This document shows positions 50,734 to 58,181 of a DNA stretch of 64,000 nucleotides, piece by piece. Where the stretch lies: assembly GCF_004320525.1 (NCBI RefSeq), contig NZ_SIHX01000005.1:124001-188000 (forward strand). The letters are read 5' to 3'. The translations under genes and the position numbers were made by a program. The notes beneath the pieces are model-generated. The model had not been told where the DNA came from. It saw only the letters and a list, made by a program, of their open reading frames with translations, and did no database searches. Each line of letters opens with the position of its first letter. The stretch's first letter is position 1. This stretch comes from Arthrobacter sp. S39 (GTDB lineage: Bacteria; Actinomycetota; Actinomycetes; Actinomycetales; Micrococcaceae).

Positions 50734-50784
50734 GTAAGCGGGCACGATGGCCCTGGAGGGGTCAGAAGACAACGGAGGACCACC

Positions 50785-51654
50785 ATGGCCACCACAGCCA
50801 AAATCGGCGTACAGGCGATGATGCTGAAAGACAGTTTCGCGGAGATCGGGGCGTTCGAAACGCTCCGCAAGGTCAGCGCGATCGGTTACAACGCCGTCGA
50901 AATCTCCCAGATCCCGATGACACCGGAGAACGTGGCAGAACTGGACCGCTCCCGAGGCGAACTGGGCATGGACGTCGCGGCGTTGTCCGTCGCCATGGAA
51001 ACCCCCAAGGGCCGCCCCGGCGATTCGCTCCAGGACCACTTCGACAAGATCGTGGACGACGCCCAAAGCCTGGACGCGAAACTGCTGCGGATCGGCATGC
51101 TGCCGTTCGGTGCAATGACATCCATCGGCGCGGTGATCGATTTCGCCAAGCAGGCCAATGAATACGCCGAGCGTCTGAAGGACCAGGGCCTGAACCTTTA
51201 CTACCACAACCACCACATCGAGTTTGCGAAGTTCGACGGCAAGTTCATGCTGGACATCATTGCCGAGAACTCCCCAGCGATGGGCCTGGAAATCGACGTG
51301 CACTGGGTGCAGCGCGGCGGCCTGGATCCGGTGCGCACCCTGGAAAAGTACGCTGGCCGCACAGCCATGGTGCACCTGAAGGACTACCGCATCGGCCAAA
51401 TGCCGGAAGCGGCCATGGGGCAGCTGGATTCCGGGGACTTCGCCGGATTCATGGCCGAATTCAAAAACGTTGTCCAGTTCGCCGAAGTGGGCGAAGGCAA
51501 CCTGGACTTCGCGTCCATCATCCCGGCCGCGCAGGCTGCAGGCGCAGCGTACCTGCTGGTGGAGCAGGACGAACTCTACGGCCGGACAGTCTGGGAAGCG
51601 CTGCAGATCTCCTACAACAACCTGATTGCCCTGGGCCACTCCGGGCTTTTCTAA
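50785..51654 (+). CDS. Sugar phosphate isomerase/epimerase-like TIM-barrel protein (second)
   Basis: 289 residues. ACGGAGGACC precedes the ATG. The barrel is recognisable by YNAVEISQIPMTPENVAEL, LDAKLLRIGMLPFGAMTSIG, LNLYYHNHHIEFAKFDGKFM with the HNHHIEF metal-site region, GLEIDVHWVQRGGLDPVRTL, and MVHLKDYRIGQMPEAAM. These are typical of sugar-phosphate isomerase/epimerase and IolE-like proteins. It lies 51 bp downstream of the first dehydrogenase and 58 bp upstream of the second. The substrate is unknown. Confidence 0.88.
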   Translation: MATTAKIGVQAMMLKDSFAEIGAFETLRKVSAIGYNAVEISQIPMTPENVAELDRSRGELGMDVAALSVAMETPKGRPGDSLQDHFDKIVDDAQSLDAKLLRIGMLPFGAMTSIGAVIDFAKQANEYAERLKDQGLNLYYHNHHIEFAKFDGKFMLDIIAENSPAMGLEIDVHWVQRGGLDPVRTLEKYAGRTAMVHLKDYRIGQMPEAAMGQLDSGDFAGFMAEFKNVVQFAEVGEGNLDFASIIPAAQAAGAAYLLVEQDELYGRTVWEALQISYNNLIALGHSGLF

Positions 51655-51672
51655 GCACCGATTTCCAGCAAC

Positions 51673-51696
51673 TGGTTTCGACAAGCTCAACCAACG
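51673..51696. repeat. REP-like intergenic repeat unit
   Basis: The stretch around TTTCGACAAGCTCAACC is an imperfect palindrome (outer GGTT at 51674-51677 and AACC at 51689-51692). In my experience this unit occurs between genes in many Micrococcales genomes; only one copy is visible here. It lies between the second isomerase and second dehydrogenase genes. Confidence 0.5.
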
Positions 51697-51712
51697 AAAA
51701 GGATAAATAACT

Positions 51713-52879
51713 GTGAGCAAGAAAGTACGCCTCGGCATCATCGGCCTGGGACAGCAGGGCGGCGCCTACGCCAGGTTCATCGCAGACGGAATGATCCCCA
51801 ACCTGGAGATAGGTGCCATCTGCGACATCGACCCCGCCAAGAAGGACGTTGCCGCTTCCCACTACCCGGACGCCCCCTTCTACGACGACTACATCGCCAT
51901 GCTGGAAAGCGGCGACGTCGATGCGGTGGTCACGTGCGTCCCGCACTTCCTGCACCCGGAAATGGGCATCGAATCCCTCAAGCGCAACGTCCACGCCCTT
52001 CTTGAGAAGCCGGCCGGCGTCTACACCAAGCAGGTCCGGGAACTGAACGAGTTCGCTGCCGGCAAGCCGGAACTCTCCTTCGGCATCATGTTCAACCAGC
52101 GCAACAACCCGCTGTACAGGAAGCTTAAAGAGATCGTGGACAACGGTGAGATCGGCACGATCCGCCGCAGCAACTGGATCATCACCAACTGGTGGCGTCC
52201 GCAGGGCTACTACAACTCCAGCGAATGGCGCGCGACGTGGGGCGGCGAGGGCGGCGGCGTCCTGGTCAACCAGGCACCGCACCAGCTGGACCTGTGGCAG
52301 TGGATCTGCGGAGTGCCCAAGTCCGTCTACTCCAAGGTTTCCTTCGGCTTCCGCCGCGACATCGCCGTCGAGGATGAAGTGACTGCGGTGGCTGATTACG
52401 GAGACGGAGTTACCGGCGTTTTTGTCACCGCCACGCACGACCTCGTGGGAACCGACCGCTTCGAAATCCTGGGCGACCAGGGCAAGATCGTCGTCGAAAA
52501 CTCCAAAACCGCCACTGTCACCCGCCTGGTCAAGCCCGAGCGTGAACTCAGCGACGCCATGGACATGGACGACGTCCGCAAGCTCTTTAAAGGCGAGCTG
52601 AACCCCGAGCAGTACTACACCACCGAAGTCATCGAATTTGATTCTGTCTGGGGTGGGCAGCACGCCGGCGTCCTGGAGAACTTCGCCGCCAACATCCTGG
52701 ACGGCACCCCGCTGCTGGCGCCGGGCTCGGACGGCATCAACGGCGTCCGCCTGGCCAACGCCATCCACCTGTCCAGCTGGACCGGCACGGAAGTGGGCCT
52801 GGACTTCGACGAGGACGTGTTCCTGGCCGAATTGAACAAGCGCATCGCGGACGAAGGCAAGTTCCCCGAGCGCTCCTAG
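51713..52879 (+). CDS. Gfo/Idh/MocA family oxidoreductase (second)
   Basis: 388 residues from GTG 51713. LGIIGLGQQGGAYARFIADG is the Rossmann loop, VDAVVTCVPHFLHPEMGIES and VHALLEKPAGVYTKQVRELN carry the EKP signature, and GGEGGGVLVNQAPHQLDLWQ carries the catalytic-region His. The body AVEDEVTAVADYGDGVTGVFVTATHD belongs to the C-terminal beta sheet. It is a separate paralogue, about 50 residues longer than the first dehydrogenase. Such pairs often act on opposite sides of a keto-sugar step (oxidation, then reduction), which is an inference here. Confidence 0.9.
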   Translation: MSKKVRLGIIGLGQQGGAYARFIADGMIPNLEIGAICDIDPAKKDVAASHYPDAPFYDDYIAMLESGDVDAVVTCVPHFLHPEMGIESLKRNVHALLEKPAGVYTKQVRELNEFAAGKPELSFGIMFNQRNNPLYRKLKEIVDNGEIGTIRRSNWIITNWWRPQGYYNSSEWRATWGGEGGGVLVNQAPHQLDLWQWICGVPKSVYSKVSFGFRRDIAVEDEVTAVADYGDGVTGVFVTATHDLVGTDRFEILGDQGKIVVENSKTATVTRLVKPERELSDAMDMDDVRKLFKGELNPEQYYTTEVIEFDSVWGGQHAGVLENFAANILDGTPLLAPGSDGINGVRLANAIHLSSWTGTEVGLDFDEDVFLAELNKRIADEGKFPERS

Positions 52880-52903
52880 CCGAACCCGGCCAGCCGCCAG
52901 CTT

Positions 52904-52919
52904 CGGCAACCGCTGGCCA
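52904..52919. promoter_or_regulatory. LacI-type operator, uronate set, weak copy
   Basis: CGGCAACCGCTGGCCA resembles TGGCAACCGGTTGACA at 12 of 16 positions. It lies 23 bp before the lacI gene at 52943 and could serve autoregulation. Similarity is modest. Confidence 0.35.
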
Positions 52920-52942
52920 ACTTTCCTCGTTAGGATGGGGCC

Positions 52943-54004
52943 GTGACTGAACCCAAGACCCCGGACGTTGCCGCAACGCCAGGCCCGGTCAAAAAGCACG
53001 GCCGGGACGGAAAATCCAACGCCACCATCTACGACATTGCCAAAGTTGCCGGCGTCAATCCCTCCACCGTTTCCCGTGCGCTCAGCAAGCCGGGAAGGGT
53101 CAGCGCCAAGACGCAGAAACTCATCGAGGATGCGGCTGCCGAGCTGAACTACCAGGTCAACCCGTTCGCCCGGGCGCTGCCGACCGGCCGGACCAGCACC
53201 TTCGGCCTGATCGTCGCGGATATCACCAACCCCACGTTCTTCGACATCATCCGCGGGGCCGAGACGACCGCCACCGTGCGGGACTACACCCTGGTGCTCG
53301 CGGAGTCCGCTGAGTCCGCCGTCACCGAGCTCACGGCGGCCCGCCGCATGATGGCCACCGTGGACGGCCTCATCCTGGCCAGCCCCCGGATGGACGACGA
53401 CAACATCCGCGCCCTCGCCCGCGACAAACCGGTGGTGGTCATCAACCGCGAGGTCGACGGCGTGCCCTGCGTTGTCCCGGACGTCGACAAGGGCATCAGC
53501 GAGGCAGTCCGCAGCCTGGCCGCCAACGGGCACAGGAAGGTTGCCTTTGTTGCCGGGCCGCCGCAGTCCTGGATGTCCGCGCGCCGCTGGGACGGCGTGC
53601 AGGCCGCCTGTGAGTGGTCCCGGCTGGACGCCGTACGGCTCGAATCCACCAAACCCACGGTCGACGGCGGCAGGCAGGTGGCGCGCGACGTCCGGGCCAG
53701 CGGTGCCACCGCAGTCCTGACCTACAACGACCTCCTGGCGATCGGCCTCATGCAGGAACTCCAGGCCGCGGGCGTGGTGGTCCCGGACCAGATCAGCATC
53801 GTGGGCTTCGATGACATCTTCGGTGCCGACTTCACTACCCCGCCGCTCACCACAGTGCGTTCGCCGTTGGGGGAGTGCGGCTCAGGCGCCGCAACGCTGC
53901 TGCTTGATCTCCTGCAGGGCCGGGGGGAGGGCGCCGAAACCCTGAGGGTGGAAACCGAGCTGGTGCTGCGTGGCTCGAGCGGGCGGCTCCTTCCCGCCGG
54001 CTAG
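52943..54004 (+). CDS. LacI family regulator, uronate locus (second paralogue)
   Basis: 353 residues from GTG 52943. A 25-residue basic/proline N-terminus precedes the helix-turn-helix TIYDIAKVAGVNPSTVSRAL. The effector domain has IVADITNPTFFDIIRGAETT, GHRKVAFVAGPPQSWMSARR, YNDLLAIGLMQELQAAGVVV and SIVGFDDIFGADFTTPPLTT. The last block is nearly the same as in the LacI at 47635. It lies directly upstream of uxaC, whose promoter region has the palindrome TGGCAACCGGTTGACA. It is a strong candidate for the local uronate repressor. Confidence 0.93.
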   Translation: MTEPKTPDVAATPGPVKKHGRDGKSNATIYDIAKVAGVNPSTVSRALSKPGRVSAKTQKLIEDAAAELNYQVNPFARALPTGRTSTFGLIVADITNPTFFDIIRGAETTATVRDYTLVLAESAESAVTELTAARRMMATVDGLILASPRMDDDNIRALARDKPVVVINREVDGVPCVVPDVDKGISEAVRSLAANGHRKVAFVAGPPQSWMSARRWDGVQAACEWSRLDAVRLESTKPTVDGGRQVARDVRASGATAVLTYNDLLAIGLMQELQAAGVVVPDQISIVGFDDIFGADFTTPPLTTVRSPLGECGSGAATLLLDLLQGRGEGAETLRVETELVLRGSSGRLLPAG

Positions 54005-54035
54005 CTTCGCAGCCCCGCAACTGAATGGCAATTGA

Positions 54036-54051
54036 TGGCAACCGGTTGACA
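54036..54051. promoter_or_regulatory. LacI-type operator, uronate set, copy 2 (uxaC)
   Basis: TGGCAACCGGTTGACA, a near-perfect palindrome (TGNCAACCGGTTGNCA), 30 bp before the uxaC ATG. A half-site repeat ATGGCAA lies just upstream. Matches the site at 48746. Confidence 0.65.
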
Positions 54052-54081
54052 AAGCTCCGGTGCAGGCCGGACCATTGACCT

Positions 54082-55488
54082 ATGTCACAGTCGATTGCCG
54101 CCAACCCAGACCGGCTCCTGCCCGCGGATCCCGGAACGCGCAGCATTGCGCGGGACCTCCTGCAGCGAGTCCGGGACCTGCCCATCATTTCCCCGCACGG
54201 TCACGTTGACGCCGCAGTCATCGAGCAGAACACACCCTTCCCGGACCCGGCTGCGCTGCTGGTCAGCCCGGACCACTACGTCACCCGGCTGATCCACGCC
54301 AGCGGCGTCCCGCTGGACCGGGTGCGCGGCTCGGCAGCAGGGGAACCGGACTCGCGCACCGTCTGGCGCGAATTCTGCAAGGCGTGGCCCTTGTTCGAAG
54401 GAACGGCATCCGGCTACTGGCTCCGGACCCAGTTCGACAGCGTCTTCGGCCTCCAGCAGGAGATCAGCGCCGAGACCGCCGACGCGAGCTATGACGCCAT
54501 TTCAGCCAAGCTGCTGGGGCCGGGCTTCCGTCCGCGCCAACTGTTCAAGGACTTCAACATCGAGGTCCTGGCCACCACGGATGACCCCCTGGACAGCCTG
54601 GCCAGCCACCAGGCGATCGCCCAGGACCCTACGTTCCACGGCCGGGTCCTGCCCACCTTCCGCCCGGACGCCTACCTGAACATCGCGCACCCCACCTGGT
54701 CCGCGAACGTGGACCGCCTGATCGCGGCAGCGGGCGATGGCGGTACCGGCTACGCGGGGTACATCACCGCGCTGGAAAACCGGCGTCGTTATTTCGTGGA
54801 GCATGGTGCCGTCTCGGCGGACCACGGCGTCCGCACCCCCGCGACGCTCAAACTCGACGCCGCCGACGCCGGTGCCTTGTTCGAACGGGCCCGGTCAGGC
54901 CAGGCCACAGCGCAGGACCGCGACGCCTTCGAGGCGCACATGATGTACCAGATGGCGCGGATGTCCGTGGCGGACGGCCTGGTGATGACCATCCACCCGG
55001 GCTCGTACCGCAACCATCACCAACCCACGTTCAACACGTACGGCGCCGACACCGGCCACGACATCCCCTTCGCGATAAACTACACCGAGGCCATCCGCCC
55101 CGTACTGCAGGACTTCGGCACCGCCAAGGACTTCCACCTGGTGCTCTTCACCCTGGATGAGACCGTGTTCTCCCGCGAACTCGCGCCGCTGGCAGGCTTC
55201 TACCCGTCGGTTTATCTCGGTGCGCCGTGGTGGTTCCTGGACGCGCCGGACGCCATGCTGCGCTTCCGCTCGGCCGTGACCGAAACCGCCGGGTTCTCCC
55301 GCTCCTCCGGCTTTATCGACGACACCCGCGCGTTCTGCTCCATCCCCGCACGCCACGATGCCTCGCGCCGGATCGAAGCCTCCTTCCTGGCCCGCCTCGT
55401 GGCCGAGCACCGCGTCAGCGAGGACCGCGCCCACGAACTGATCGTCGACCTGGTGGACGGTTCACCGAGACGGGTGTTCAAGCTGTGA
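54082..55488 (+). CDS. uxaC: Glucuronate isomerase
   Basis: 468 residues, the family length. It converts D-glucuronate to D-fructuronate and D-galacturonate to D-tagaturonate. The amidohydrolase-like fold begins with the metal-site region LPIISPHGHVDAAVIEQNTP (HxH), followed by ASGYWLRTQFDSVFGLQQEI, VLATTDDPLDSLASHQAI, and MTIHPGSYRNHHQPTFNTYG, TGHDIPFAINYTEAIRPVLQ and YLGAPWWFLDAPDAMLRFRS, as in actinobacterial UxaC. It begins the uxaC-reductase-manD-kinase operon; its stop overlaps the next GTG (GTGA). Confidence 0.95.
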   Translation: MSQSIAANPDRLLPADPGTRSIARDLLQRVRDLPIISPHGHVDAAVIEQNTPFPDPAALLVSPDHYVTRLIHASGVPLDRVRGSAAGEPDSRTVWREFCKAWPLFEGTASGYWLRTQFDSVFGLQQEISAETADASYDAISAKLLGPGFRPRQLFKDFNIEVLATTDDPLDSLASHQAIAQDPTFHGRVLPTFRPDAYLNIAHPTWSANVDRLIAAAGDGGTGYAGYITALENRRRYFVEHGAVSADHGVRTPATLKLDAADAGALFERARSGQATAQDRDAFEAHMMYQMARMSVADGLVMTIHPGSYRNHHQPTFNTYGADTGHDIPFAINYTEAIRPVLQDFGTAKDFHLVLFTLDETVFSRELAPLAGFYPSVYLGAPWWFLDAPDAMLRFRSAVTETAGFSRSSGFIDDTRAFCSIPARHDASRRIEASFLARLVAEHRVSEDRAHELIVDLVDGSPRRVFKL

Positions 55489-56897
55489 GCATCGAACTGC
55501 AGCCCGGGGCGCCATCCGCCGTCGACCTTCCCCAACTCAACCGGCGCCTGCGCCCCTCCGCCAAGGCGCCGGTGCGGATCGTCCACCTGGGGCTCGGCGC
55601 CTTCTCCCGCTCGCACCAGGCCTGGTACACCCAGCAGGCGTCTGACGCCGCGGACTGGGGCATCGCAGCTTTCACTGGCCGCCGACCGGACGCCGCGCTG
55701 GCGCTGGCTGAACAGGACGGGCTGTTCACCGTGGTGGAACGCGCCGACGCCGGCGACTCGTTCGCCGTGGTCAGCAGCATTGTGGAGGCCGTGGACGGAG
55801 CCGACGTGCAGCGCCTCGTGGAGCTGGTTGCGGCCCCCGTCACCGCCATCATCACCCTGACCATCACCGAAGCTGCCTACCGTATCGGTTCCGACGGGCA
55901 CCTGGAACGCGCCGCATCCGACGTCGCCGCCGACCTTGCGCTGCTGGCGTCCGGCAGCGCATATCCGGCGACGCCGCTGGGCCGGCTGGTGCTCGCCCTC
56001 GCCGCGCGCCGGGCTGCCGGCGCGGGACCGCTCGCCGTCGTCTGCTGCGACAACCTCTCGAACAACGGCACCGTTGCCCGCAATGCCCTGGCGGGCTTCG
56101 CCGGCGCGTGGGACGCAGGCCTTGCGGAATGGATCGACGCCAACATCAGCTTCGTCAGCACCTCGGTGGACCGCATCACCCCGCGCACCACCGACGCCGA
56201 CCTTGCCGCCGTCGAGGCTGCCTGCGGCTACCGCGACAATTCACCTGTGGTGGCCGAGCCCTTCTCCAACTGGGTCCTGAGCGGGGAGTTCCCCGCCGGC
56301 CGGCCGCGCTGGGAGGACTCCGGTGCCGTGTTCGTGGCCGACATCGAACCCTACGAAAACCGCAAACTCTGGTTGCTGAACGGCGCGCACTCCCTGCTCG
56401 CCTACGCCGGCCAGCTCCGCGGCCACACCACCGTGGCCCAGGCGCTGGCGGACCCGTTCTGCCTGCAGGCTGTGGAGGGTTTCTGGGACGAGGCCGAGGC
56501 CAACCTGGCCGGCAGCGGGACGGGAGGCACAGACTTGCAGATCCCTGCCTACCGTGCCGCCCTCCATGCCCGGTTCAGCAACGCCCGGATCGCCCACCAC
56601 CTGGCGCAAATCGCGATGGACGGCAGCACCAAACTGCGGATGCGCGCCGTCCCGGTACTCCAAGCCGAGCGTGCCGCGGGTCGTTCCGGGGCTGGCGCCG
56701 CACTGATGATCGCCGCCTGGATGGACTTCACCGCCGGTGGCCACACGGTGCAGGATCCACTCGTGGGCGCCATCGGTGCCGCAAACCAACTTGCTGGGTC
56801 GGAACGGACGCAGGCCCTGCTTGCGTTGCTGGATCCGGATCTTGCAAAGGACCGCTCCGTCATCGACCTCGTTGAGAACCTGCGCGGATCGTTCTGA
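55485..56897 (+). CDS. uxuB: Fructuronate reductase (mannitol dehydrogenase family)
   Basis: 470 residues from GTG 55485, which overlaps the uxaC stop. It reduces D-fructuronate to D-mannonate with NADH. PVRIVHLGLGAFSRSHQAWY is the Rossmann part of the polyol-dehydrogenase family, and VVCCDNLSNNGTVARNALAG and VSTSVDRITPRTTDADLAAV are conserved. The catalytic Lys region is ENRKLWLLNGAHSLLAYAGQ (KxxxLNGxH). A tagaturonate reductase or mannitol dehydrogenase role is possible from family alone; position between uxaC and mannonate dehydratase makes fructuronate the best reading. Confidence 0.9.
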   Translation: MSIELQPGAPSAVDLPQLNRRLRPSAKAPVRIVHLGLGAFSRSHQAWYTQQASDAADWGIAAFTGRRPDAALALAEQDGLFTVVERADAGDSFAVVSSIVEAVDGADVQRLVELVAAPVTAIITLTITEAAYRIGSDGHLERAASDVAADLALLASGSAYPATPLGRLVLALAARRAAGAGPLAVVCCDNLSNNGTVARNALAGFAGAWDAGLAEWIDANISFVSTSVDRITPRTTDADLAAVEAACGYRDNSPVVAEPFSNWVLSGEFPAGRPRWEDSGAVFVADIEPYENRKLWLLNGAHSLLAYAGQLRGHTTVAQALADPFCLQAVEGFWDEAEANLAGSGTGGTDLQIPAYRAALHARFSNARIAHHLAQIAMDGSTKLRMRAVPVLQAERAAGRSGAGAALMIAAWMDFTAGGHTVQDPLVGAIGAANQLAGSERTQALLALLDPDLAKDRSVIDLVENLRGSF

Positions 56898-56951
56898 CCG
56901 CTGCCCGCCCCGACACCCCGAAACTTAATCCCGACCCTGAAAGGACCTGCA

Positions 56952-58181
56952 GTGAAAATCATTGCCGCGGAAGTCTTCGTGACCAGCCCGTCCCGTAACT
57001 TCGTAACCCTCCGGATCACCACGGAGGACGGTGTGACCGGCATCGGTGATGCCACCCTGAACGGCCGCGAGCTTGCCGTCGCCGCGTACTTGAAGGAACA
57101 CGTCGCGCAGCTGCTGATCGGCAAGGACCCGCACCGGATCGAGGACACCTGGCAGTTCCTCTACCGGTCCTCGTACTGGCGCCGCGGCCCGGTGACCATG
57201 GCCGCGATCGCCGCCGTCGACATGGCGCTGTGGGACATCAAAGGCAAGATAGCCGGCATGCCCGTCTACCAGCTCCTGGGAGGGGCGTCCCGCAACGGGC
57301 TGCGCGCCTACGGCCACGCCTCCGGCGCCGACCTTCCGTCCCTGTTCGATTCCGTCCGTGAGCACCTGGAGCTGGGCTACAAGTCCATCCGGATCCAGAC
57401 CGCCGTCCCCGGCATCAAGGCCGTCTACGGCGTCGCCGCCCAGGCCCAGGCCTCCGGGGAGCGCTACGATTACGAGCCCGCCGGCCGCGGCGCGTTCCCG
57501 CTGGAAGAAGACTGGGACACCCGGGCCTACCTACGCCACCTGCCCACAGTCTTCGAAGCTGTCCGGAACGAGTTCGGCCCGGAGATCCCGCTGCTGCACG
57601 ACGGCCACCACCGCATGACCCCGATCCAGGCGGCGAAGCTCGGCAAGGCGCTGGAACCGTATGACCTGTTCTGGCTCGAGGACTGCACCCCGGCCGAAAA
57701 CCAGGAAGGCCTGCGCCTGGTCCGCCAGCACACCACCACCCCGCTGGCCATCGGCGAAATCTTCAACACCGTGTTCGACTTCCAGACCCTGATCAAGGAA
57801 CAGCTGATCGATTATGTCCGGGCAGCCTCCACGCACTTCGGCGGGATCTCCCCGCTGAAGAAAGTCATGGACTTCGCGGCGCAGTACCAGATCAAGTCCG
57901 GCTTCCACGGCCCCACCGACATCTCCCCGGTGGGCTTCGCCGCGCAGCTGCACGTGGGCCTGGCCATCCACAACTACGGCATCCAGGAATACATGCAGCA
58001 CTCGGACAAGACCAACGAGGTCTTCGAACAGTCCATGACGTTCGTGGACGGCTACCTGCACCCAGGCGACAAGCCAGGCATCGGCGTCGAGTTCAATGAG
58101 GAAGCCGCGGCAGCGTTCCCTTACCAGCAGGCGTACCTGCCCTACAACCGCCTCGTCGACGGCACCGTCCATGACTGGTAA
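56952..58181 (+). CDS. manD: D-mannonate dehydratase, ManD type (enolase superfamily)
   Basis: 409 residues. It dehydrates D-mannonate to 2-keto-3-deoxygluconate. ManD/RspA marks are clear: [20 protein letters not shown], the capping [20 protein letters not shown], metal ligands Asp217 (HDGHH, with His219), Glu243 (LEDCTP) and Glu269 (GEIFN). Both spacings of 26 match the ManD family. The late HYNY-type segment [20 protein letters not shown] is also typical. Low-activity ManD relatives with other roles exist, but the operon with uxaC and uxuB supports the pathway role. The next gene overlaps its end by 11 bp. Confidence 0.94.
   Translation: MKIIAAEVFVTSPSRNFVTLRITTEDGVTGIGDATLNGRELAVAAYLKEHVAQLLIGKDPHRIEDTWQFLYRSSYWRRGPVTMAAIAAVDMALWDIKGKIAGMPVYQLLGGASRNGLRAYGHASGADLPSLFDSVREHLELGYKSIRIQTAVPGIKAVYGVAAQAQASGERYDYEPAGRGAFPLEEDWDTRAYLRHLPTVFEAVRNEFGPEIPLLHDGHHRMTPIQAAKLGKALEPYDLFWLEDCTPAENQEGLRLVRQHTTTPLAIGEIFNTVFDFQTLIKEQLIDYVRAASTHFGGISPLKKVMDFAAQYQIKSGFHGPTDISPVGFAAQLHVGLAIHNYGIQEYMQHSDKTNEVFEQSMTFVDGYLHPGDKPGIGVEFNEEAAAAFPYQQAYLPYNRLVDGTVHDW

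Noticed and set aside
51518..53533. Long antisense open frame (671 codons) opposite the dehydrogenase and lacI genes
   Set aside because: It lies opposite three well-supported genes, has the residue composition of a high-GC antisense shadow (Val/Gly/Asp/His-rich), and contains the spurious peptide LVELVETS produced by the REP-like unit.
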